This document shows, piece after piece, positions 15,511-20,016 of a stretch of DNA of 20,016 nt. The notes beneath the pieces are model-generated. The model searched no databases, was not told the DNA's origin, and saw only the letters and a program-made list of their open reading frames with translations. The stretch is taken from contig JBGUVL010000034.1 of assembly GCA_045134375.1 (NCBI GenBank), forward strand, positions 1 through 20,016, written 5' to 3'. The position numbers were made by a program, and so were the translations under genes. The first letter of the stretch is position 1, and each line of letters starts with the position of its first letter. Source of the stretch: JBGUVL01 sp045134375 (lineage in GTDB: Bacteria > Bacillota_I > Bacilli_A > Erysipelotrichales > Erysipelotrichaceae).

Positions 15511-15516
15511 ATTATA
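15511..15516 (-). promoter_or_regulatory. -10 element of the deacetylase-methyltransferase unit
   Basis: The minus strand reads TATAAT, 22 bp upstream of the GTG start. No clear -35 is present. With transcription beginning near 15504, the leader would contain little more than the ribosome binding site. Confidence 0.5.
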
Positions 15517-15578
15517 CACAAAAACAGTAAGGGAAACATGAAATAATGAATAGAAATTCTTAATTATTCTTAATTGTC

Positions 15579-16295
15579 TTATGATGGATTTTGATAAGTG
15601 TAAAGATCGGACACCGTAACCAGTTGATAACCTTCTTCTACCAGTGCTGGAATTAATAAACATGCGGCTTGTGCACTACTCAAATAAAGATCGTGCAAAA
15701 GAATAATCGATCCATTTTGAACTTCACTGATAACCTTTTTGTATATGATCTCGGCATTTTTACTACGCCAATCCTCACTGTCTACATTCCATGTGATGAT
15801 TTTCATTTCCCCTAGGTGGTTGATTACGGTTTCGTTGTATTCTCCATAGGGAGGGCGTAGCACATTTGGCTTGATATGCGTCGCTTCATAAATTTTTTCG
15901 TTGGTATCATTAATTTCATTAATAATACTTGTTTCATTTAATTTTGTCAGTTGTTTATGAGAATAGGTATGATTGCCAATTTCATTGCCTTCTAGGATCA
16001 TTCGCTCTAAAAGATCAGGTGCTTTTTCAATACGGGATCCCAATACAAAAAAAGTGGCATAGCAGTGATTCTCTTTTAAACAGTCCAAGATCATCGTTGT
16101 ATATTTCCTAGTAGGACCATCATCAAAGGTAAGAGCAACCATGGGCTTGTCGGGATTGATATGCTTCACTGGTTCATTAAGAATGTCTCCATACGATACA
16201 ATGACTTTTTTTGCGATCTGGGAGGTCGATGGAAGGGAGAGGGTAAAGTGAAGTAGAAGTGCACACAAGAATAGAAAAATTGCTTTTCTTTTCAT
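15579..16295 (-). CDS. Secreted or anchored NodB-type polysaccharide deacetylase
   Basis: This is a second family-4 deacetylase of 238 residues. The ATG at 16295 is chosen because AAGGTGAT precedes it and MKRKAIFLFLCALLLHFTLS is a typical signal sequence; the longer open frame runs into typA and adds a low-complexity Ile-rich leader. A signal peptide (cleavage possible near Ser23-Gln26) or N-terminal anchor is followed by a NodB domain: TFDDGP with Asp58 and Asp59, HTYSH with His109 and His113, RPPYG (147-151), DSEDW (172-176) and LLHD with His201. All catalytic and metal positions are intact. It lies 90 bp upstream of the related deacetylase with no terminator between, so a common transcript is possible. 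The pair probably arose by duplication. Confidence 0.92.
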   Translation of the reverse strand: MKRKAIFLFLCALLLHFTLSLPSTSQIAKKVIVSYGDILNEPVKHINPDKPMVALTFDDGPTRKYTTMILDCLKENHCYATFFVLGSRIEKAPDLLERMILEGNEIGNHTYSHKQLTKLNETSIINEINDTNEKIYEATHIKPNVLRPPYGEYNETVINHLGEMKIITWNVDSEDWRSKNAEIIYKKVISEVQNGSIILLHDLYLSSAQAACLLIPALVEEGYQLVTVSDLYTYQNPS

Positions 16296-16313
16296 CGAAT
16301 CACCTTTCTCTGC

Positions 16314-16349
16314 ATTGTATGCGCTATCTTTTATAATTATTATAATTAT
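16314..16349. promoter_or_regulatory. Possible deacetylase -10 with a tandem AT repeat beside it
   Basis: The minus strand has TACAAT at 16319-16314, 18 bp before the ATG of the deacetylase ending at 15579. Immediately upstream the 9-mer TATAATTAT occurs twice in tandem (16332-16340, 16341-16349). The repeat may only reflect AT-rich promoter DNA. Confidence 0.35.
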
Positions 16350-16373
16350 TTCTAGCAATTCGAAGGAAAAGAG

Positions 16374-16379
16374 TATAAT
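16374..16379 (+). promoter_or_regulatory. -10 element of typA
   Basis: TATAAT stands 28 bp upstream of the typA ATG. No recognisable -35 is found at 16-18 bp. AAGGTGG follows as ribosome binding site. Confidence 0.5.
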
Positions 16380-16407
16380 ATAGAAAGGTAAAAAAGGTGG
16401 TATGTGA

Positions 16408-18231
16408 ATGAGCAAGCAAAAAATTATCAATATTGCGGTCATAGCCCATGTTGATGCAGGGAAAAGTACATTAGTGGATGCTTTTTTGAATCAAAGTGGG
16501 GTATTTCGCAGTAATGAAGAAATTGTAGATTGTGTTATGGACAGCAATGATTTGGAAAGAGAACGTGGCATTACGATCTATTCGAAAAATTGCTCTGTGA
16601 TGCATGGGGATGTGAAAATCAACATTGTCGATACGCCAGGACATGCGGACTTTTCCAGTGAAGTTGAACGTATTATTAAGACGGTGGATACGGTTATTCT
16701 ATTGGTTGATTCCAGTGAAGGACCAATGCCGCAAACACGTTTCGTATTGCAAAAGTCTTTGGAGATGGGATTGCGTCCTATTTTATTGATCAATAAAATT
16801 GATAAGAAGGATGCACGACCAGAAGAAGTTGTCGATATGGTTTATGAATTGTTCTTGGATTTGAATGCTACGGATGAACAATTGGATTTCCCTATTTTAT
16901 ATGGGATTGCAAAACAGGGAATTGTGCAGTATGATCTAGCAACCCCTAGTGATTCGATCGATCCTTTATTTGATACCATTTTAAAACATTGTAATGTTTA
17001 TCCAGATCAGGATGATAACGATCTACAAATGCAGATCAGTGCTTTGGATTATGATGAATACATTGGTCGTTTAGGGATTGGCCGTGTCTATAATGGGGTA
17101 ATCAAAGAAGGAAGTAATGTTGCGATTTGTGATAGTGATGGAAATGTACGTAATGCGACCATTTCACAATTGTTTATTTATCGAGGATTATCCAAGACAA
17201 GGGTCAAAGAAGCCGGAAGTGGAGAAATCGTTGTGATTAGTGGTATTCCAAACATTTCGATTGGGGAAACCATTTGTCAAGATAAAGATCATTTATGTCC
17301 GATGGAAATGATTCATGTAGAAGAGCCTACTTTAGCAATGAATTTTATCGTAAATAAATCACCATTCGCAGGACAGGATGGTAAATTTGTCACCAGCCGT
17401 AATCTAAAAGAACGTTTAGAGAAAGAATTAGAAGTGAATGTTGGCTTAAAGGTAGAACCAACCGAAAGTGCGGATATGTTCAAAGTGAGTGGTCGTGGGG
17501 AACTCCATATTTCGATTCTATTAGAGAATATGCGTCGAGAAGGATATGAAGTTGCAGTAAGCAAACCAGAAGTAATCATGCATCGCGATGAGAATGACCA
17601 TTTGATGGAACCAGTGGAAGAAGTGGTAGCATTAGCACCAAGTGAATACAGTGGTACGATTATCAATAAATTAAATCAGCGAAAAGGTCAGTTGGTAAAT
17701 ATGGACGAGGAAAATGGGTATTGTAAAATTGTTTACCATGCGCCTACCAGAGGCTTATTAGGATATCGTAATGAATTTATTAATGACACCCATGGGGAAG
17801 GAACTTTGGTGCGACGTGTTGCTGGTTATGAACCATATGTTGGAGAAATCGTACAGCGTGCGAATGGAGCATTGATTTCTACGGAAACAGGAAAAGCGAT
17901 GACATATGCGTTATGGAATATCCAGGAAAGAGGACAACTTTTCATTACTCCACAAACCGAAGTGTACGAAGGTATGATTATTGGGCAATCGGCTCGTAAT
18001 ATGGATATGGAAGTGAATCCATTGAAGAATAAAAAATTAACAGCGATTCGTTCCGCAGGAAATGATGAAGCAATGAAGTTGGTTCCTGCTAAGATTTTGA
18101 CATTAGAGGAAGCGTTAGAGTTCATTAATGATGATGAACTTGTCGAAGTGACTCCAAAACATATCCGTGTACGTAAAAAGGGATTAACTCCTTATGATCG
18201 TAAACTGATGATGCGAGAAGCAAAGAAATAG
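16408..18231 (+). CDS. typA: Ribosome-associated translational GTPase TypA/BipA
   Basis: TypA/BipA is an EF-G-like GTPase that binds the 70S ribosome and helps growth under stress or cold, with a role in large-subunit assembly. At 607 residues it has the family's usual length. The G motifs are G1 AHVDAGKST at 13-21, G2 RGITI, G3 DTPGHADF and G4 NKIDK. EF-Tu-like domain 2, the domain III and V parts (SGRGELHISILLENMRREGYE) and the BipA-specific C-terminal domain follow (RSAGNDEAMKL, TPKHIRVRKKGL). AAGGTGG precedes the start. It is divergent from the deacetylases and is followed by its own terminator. Confidence 0.97.
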   Translation: MSKQKIINIAVIAHVDAGKSTLVDAFLNQSGVFRSNEEIVDCVMDSNDLERERGITIYSKNCSVMHGDVKINIVDTPGHADFSSEVERIIKTVDTVILLVDSSEGPMPQTRFVLQKSLEMGLRPILLINKIDKKDARPEEVVDMVYELFLDLNATDEQLDFPILYGIAKQGIVQYDLATPSDSIDPLFDTILKHCNVYPDQDDNDLQMQISALDYDEYIGRLGIGRVYNGVIKEGSNVAICDSDGNVRNATISQLFIYRGLSKTRVKEAGSGEIVVISGIPNISIGETICQDKDHLCPMEMIHVEEPTLAMNFIVNKSPFAGQDGKFVTSRNLKERLEKELEVNVGLKVEPTESADMFKVSGRGELHISILLENMRREGYEVAVSKPEVIMHRDENDHLMEPVEEVVALAPSEYSGTIINKLNQRKGQLVNMDEENGYCKIVYHAPTRGLLGYRNEFINDTHGEGTLVRRVAGYEPYVGEIVQRANGALISTETGKAMTYALWNIQERGQLFITPQTEVYEGMIIGQSARNMDMEVNPLKNKKLTAIRSAGNDEAMKLVPAKILTLEEALEFINDDELVEVTPKHIRVRKKGLTPYDRKLMMREAKK

Positions 18232-18269
18232 AAAAGGAAACAGAAAAAGATCCGATTTCGCTTGTTGAT

Positions 18270-18303
18270 AAACTAGGGGAAAACACTCCTAGTTTTCTTT
18301 TTT
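18270..18303 (+). terminator. Intrinsic terminator of typA
   Basis: AAACTAGG (18270-18277) pairs with CCTAGTTT (18288-18295), extendable by a G-U pair, and a T-rich stretch follows. Confidence 0.8.
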
Positions 18304-18342
18304 CTACAATTGGAGTATGCTATTTTCGTATTTTCTGAGATG

Positions 18343-18351
18343 TGTTATACT
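18343..18351 (+). promoter_or_regulatory. Extended -10 promoter of the yitT-like gene
   Basis: TGTTATACT matches an extended -10 element 47 bp before the ATG. The -35 region is poor. Confidence 0.5.
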
Positions 18352-18398
18352 ACTTTTAGTTGACGAATTTCTTACAAAGTGGAAAGGATTTTTTGTTT

Positions 18399-19250
18399 AT
18401 GAATAAAAAACGATGGATAAAGGAATGGTTATTGATTAGTGTCGCAATGGTTATCATCTCGGCGGCTGTTTATTTCTTTTTGTTACCTAGTGAAATTATT
18501 GTCGGAAGTATATCTGGATTGGCAATGGTCTTAGCAAAACTATTTCCAATGACAATTTCATCGTTAACATTTCTAATGAATGTGGTATTGCTTGTGATCG
18601 GTTTTCTTTTGGTGGGAAAAGAATTTGGCATAAAAACGGTATATACTTCTTTGTTGTTGCCCTTTTTTATTTTTCTTTTCGAAACGTTATTTCCATTGAA
18701 GGGATCTTTGACCGGTTCGCAGATTTATGATTTAATTACTTACATTTTATTATTAGCTCTTGGACAAGCGGTTTTATTCAATGTGAATGCTTCTTCTGGT
18801 GGGTTGGATATTGTCGCTAAGATTATCCATAAATATTGGAATATGGATATTGGGCAAGCATGTAGTGTAGCCGGTATGATAAGTGCAGCTACCTCTATTT
18901 TGGCATACGATATTGGAACCTTAATCGTTTCTTTGTTGGCAACCTATGCGAATGGACAAGCGGTTGACTATTTCATTGATGGGTTTCATCGAAAAAAGCG
19001 AATTTGTATTTTGTGTGAGGAATATGAAACCATTCAAGATTACATTATGAATACGATGAAGCGAGGGGTTACTCTATATGTAGCGCAAGGAGGTTATGAT
19101 AAGCAGGTCAAGATGGAGCTTGTGACCATAATGGATAAACAAGAATACAAGCAGTTATTGAACTACTTACATAATGAGAATTTTAAAGCCTTTGTGAGTG
19201 TATCTACGGTCAATGAGGTGATTGGTACTTGGAATGAGGAGAAATCGTAA
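18399..19250 (+). CDS. YitT family membrane protein (DUF161 plus DUF2179)
   Basis: YitT proteins are integral membrane proteins of unknown transport or sensing role, widespread in Firmicutes. The 283-residue protein starts at ATG 18399, behind GGAAAGGAT; an upstream in-frame TTG at 18360 lacks a binding site. About five hydrophobic segments fill residues 7-190. The hallmarks are VGSISGLAMVLAKLF near the second segment and NASSGGLDIVAKIIHKYW in the middle. The soluble C-terminal DUF2179 domain (about 200-280) begins KKRICILCEEYETIQDYI and has the GVTLYVAQGGYDKQ turn. The next gene follows after 30 bp without a terminator, so the two are probably cotranscribed. Confidence 0.92.
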   Translation: MNKKRWIKEWLLISVAMVIISAAVYFFLLPSEIIVGSISGLAMVLAKLFPMTISSLTFLMNVVLLVIGFLLVGKEFGIKTVYTSLLLPFFIFLFETLFPLKGSLTGSQIYDLITYILLLALGQAVLFNVNASSGGLDIVAKIIHKYWNMDIGQACSVAGMISAATSILAYDIGTLIVSLLATYANGQAVDYFIDGFHRKKRICILCEEYETIQDYIMNTMKRGVTLYVAQGGYDKQVKMELVTIMDKQEYKQLLNYLHNENFKAFVSVSTVNEVIGTWNEEKS

Positions 19251-19280
19251 TTCCATTTATGAGGGAAGAAGGGAAATCAA

Positions 19281-19943
19281 ATGAGGAAAAATAATGGGGG
19301 ATGGTTATTTTTACAAGAGCGAAAGTATTTTCGCTTATTTTTTGTGTTTACTATTTTTCTGAATACTTTGAATTTATCGTTTTGGGGAATGGAATCCAAT
19401 CCTCTTTATCCTATTTTATTTGTTTGGGCGGCATTGCTTTTGGTTTATGATTTATGGAATCAGCGTCTTTTTTATCCAAAGAGTTCGTTGGGTTTGCTTC
19501 TCGTATTTTCTTTGTTGCTGATTCGTGCAACGTTGGCGAATCAAAGCTATTCGAATGCACAATCGTATGAGTTATTGATCTTACAGATCATGATCTTTCT
19601 TTTTGTGTTTGCAAATCCAAAATCGTTCTCATTATGGGAAATGAAACAAGAATTGCGAGTGTTGTTATCATTTACTACGATCCTTACTTTAATCGCTTCT
19701 AGTGTCAGCCTTGTTCAATTTTTCTTAAATGTTAGCATAACAAGAAATGGTGTTACGATGGGATTGGTTGGTGATCGCTTGTTTGGTGTTTATTTCAATT
19801 GTAATCCAGCGGCATTTTTAGCTTGTATCATGCTTGTGATTGCGGGGATTGCTTTGCATTGTCGATATCGTCATTCTTTTCTCTATTGGAGCAATATCGT
19901 GGTGCAATTATTGTTAATTATCCATTATAAGAATGAAATCTAA
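19281..19943 (+). CDS. O-antigen-ligase-like membrane protein, apparently truncated
   Basis: The 220-residue product is almost wholly hydrophobic, with about seven membrane segments. It has a positively charged N-terminus and an NGVTMGLVGDRLFGVYFNCNPAAFLACIM stretch, which resembles the R-x-G-x-[FY]-x-N-P-N region of O-antigen ligase/polymerase (Wzy/WaaL-type) proteins. Those proteins usually exceed 400 residues, with a large external loop and more segments after this point; here the frame ends in a hydrophilic HYKNEI tail. The other two frames also stop within about 20 bases, so a single frameshift does not restore it. It may be a gene cut by an insertion or deletion. GAGGGAAGAAGGG precedes the ATG. 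Confidence 0.7.
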   Translation: MRKNNGGWLFLQERKYFRLFFVFTIFLNTLNLSFWGMESNPLYPILFVWAALLLVYDLWNQRLFYPKSSLGLLLVFSLLLIRATLANQSYSNAQSYELLILQIMIFLFVFANPKSFSLWEMKQELRVLLSFTTILTLIASSVSLVQFFLNVSITRNGVTMGLVGDRLFGVYFNCNPAAFLACIMLVIAGIALHCRYRHSFLYWSNIVVQLLLIIHYKNEI

Positions 19944-20016
19944 GAAAAAGGTTGAGGTTATAGAAGTTTATAATAGAGGTTATAAAACAATACATAAATG
20001 GTAATAGAGGGGTCTA
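19944..20016. other. AT-rich tail of unknown identity with short repeats
   Basis: This stretch does not continue the membrane gene in any frame. It holds GAGGTTATA twice (19954-19962, 19976-19984) and TAATAGAGG twice (19971-19979, 20002-20010). A 23-codon frame starts at ATG 19933 (MKSKKKVEVIEVYNRGYKTI..., ending in TAA and TAG) but has no ribosome binding site. The Lys/Glu-rich peptide vaguely recalls the start of a helix-turn-helix transposase. This is a weak resemblance and no mobile element can be called. Confidence 0.4.

Noticed and set aside
15489..15539. ATG start for the second deacetylase at 15539
   Set aside because: The TATAAT at 15511-15516 lies downstream of it, and the GTG at 15488 has AGGGGTGAT in front.
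16332..16349. Tandem TATAATTAT as a dedicated operator
   Set aside because: It is pure A/T promoter DNA of low complexity and could arise by slippage; no independent support.
16296..16442. Upstream extension of the deacetylase frame into typA
   Set aside because: It would overlap the typA start and add a low-complexity Ile-rich leader; the ATG at 16295 has a binding site and starts a normal signal sequence.
19954..20010. Start of a CRISPR or other repeat array
   Set aside because: The repeats are only 9 bp, occur twice each with unequal spacing and have no spacer pattern.

Overview
The window looks like chromosome of a low-GC, Gram-positive, Erysipelotrichia-like bacterium, although no rRNA or other marker fixes the taxon. 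The grounds are AT-rich DNA, strong AGGAGG-type ribosome binding sites, compact genes and hairpin-plus-T-run terminators. The gene order [helical unknown protein]-tig-lon also matches, as I recall it, the Mollicutes order MG237-tig-lon. Most of the content is housekeeping or cell-surface genes. I found no RNA genes, CRISPR arrays or complete mobile elements, and no stretch over 300 bp lacks a gene.

Layout. (1) 1-4971 is a protein-quality block: the 3' part of an unknown helical gene, trigger factor (tig), Lon protease (lon) and the ribosome-assembly GTPase engB, with a hairpin terminator between tig and lon. (2) 5062-6186 is a membrane-anchored VanY/LdcB-type M15 carboxypeptidase with Ig-like modules; its promoter region carries an 11-bp direct repeat. 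(3) 6306-10717 is the oxidative branch of the TCA cycle. A short, Aquifex-type aconitase lies on the minus strand, divergent from citrate synthase and a probably NAD-dependent isocitrate dehydrogenase that overlap by 4 bp. Together they would convert oxaloacetate and acetyl-CoA to 2-oxoglutarate, most likely to supply glutamate. The shared 150-bp control region holds two extended -10 promoters and three dyad elements.

(4) 10771-12519 is a tight cluster of an unknown 120-aa protein, a Cof-type HAD phosphatase and an unknown 183-aa protein. (5) 12735-13889 encodes a tandem-repeat DUF349 protein. It converges on a minus-strand unit (16295-13936) of two related NodB-type polysaccharide deacetylases and a divergent SpoU-family RNA methyltransferase. 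(6) 16408-18231 is the translational GTPase typA/bipA. (7) 18399-20016 holds a YitT-family membrane protein and an O-antigen-ligase-like membrane protein that stops at about half the usual length; the sequence after it no longer looks like that gene.

Several start codons were moved from the longest open frame to the position supported by a ribosome binding site: the 120-aa gene, the DUF349 gene, both deacetylases and yitT. I did not find a convincing new system. The best leads are the operator-like dyads between the TCA genes, the broken-looking ligase at the right edge, the degenerate motif 3 of the SpoU methyltransferase, and the three-gene HAD cluster with two unknown proteins.
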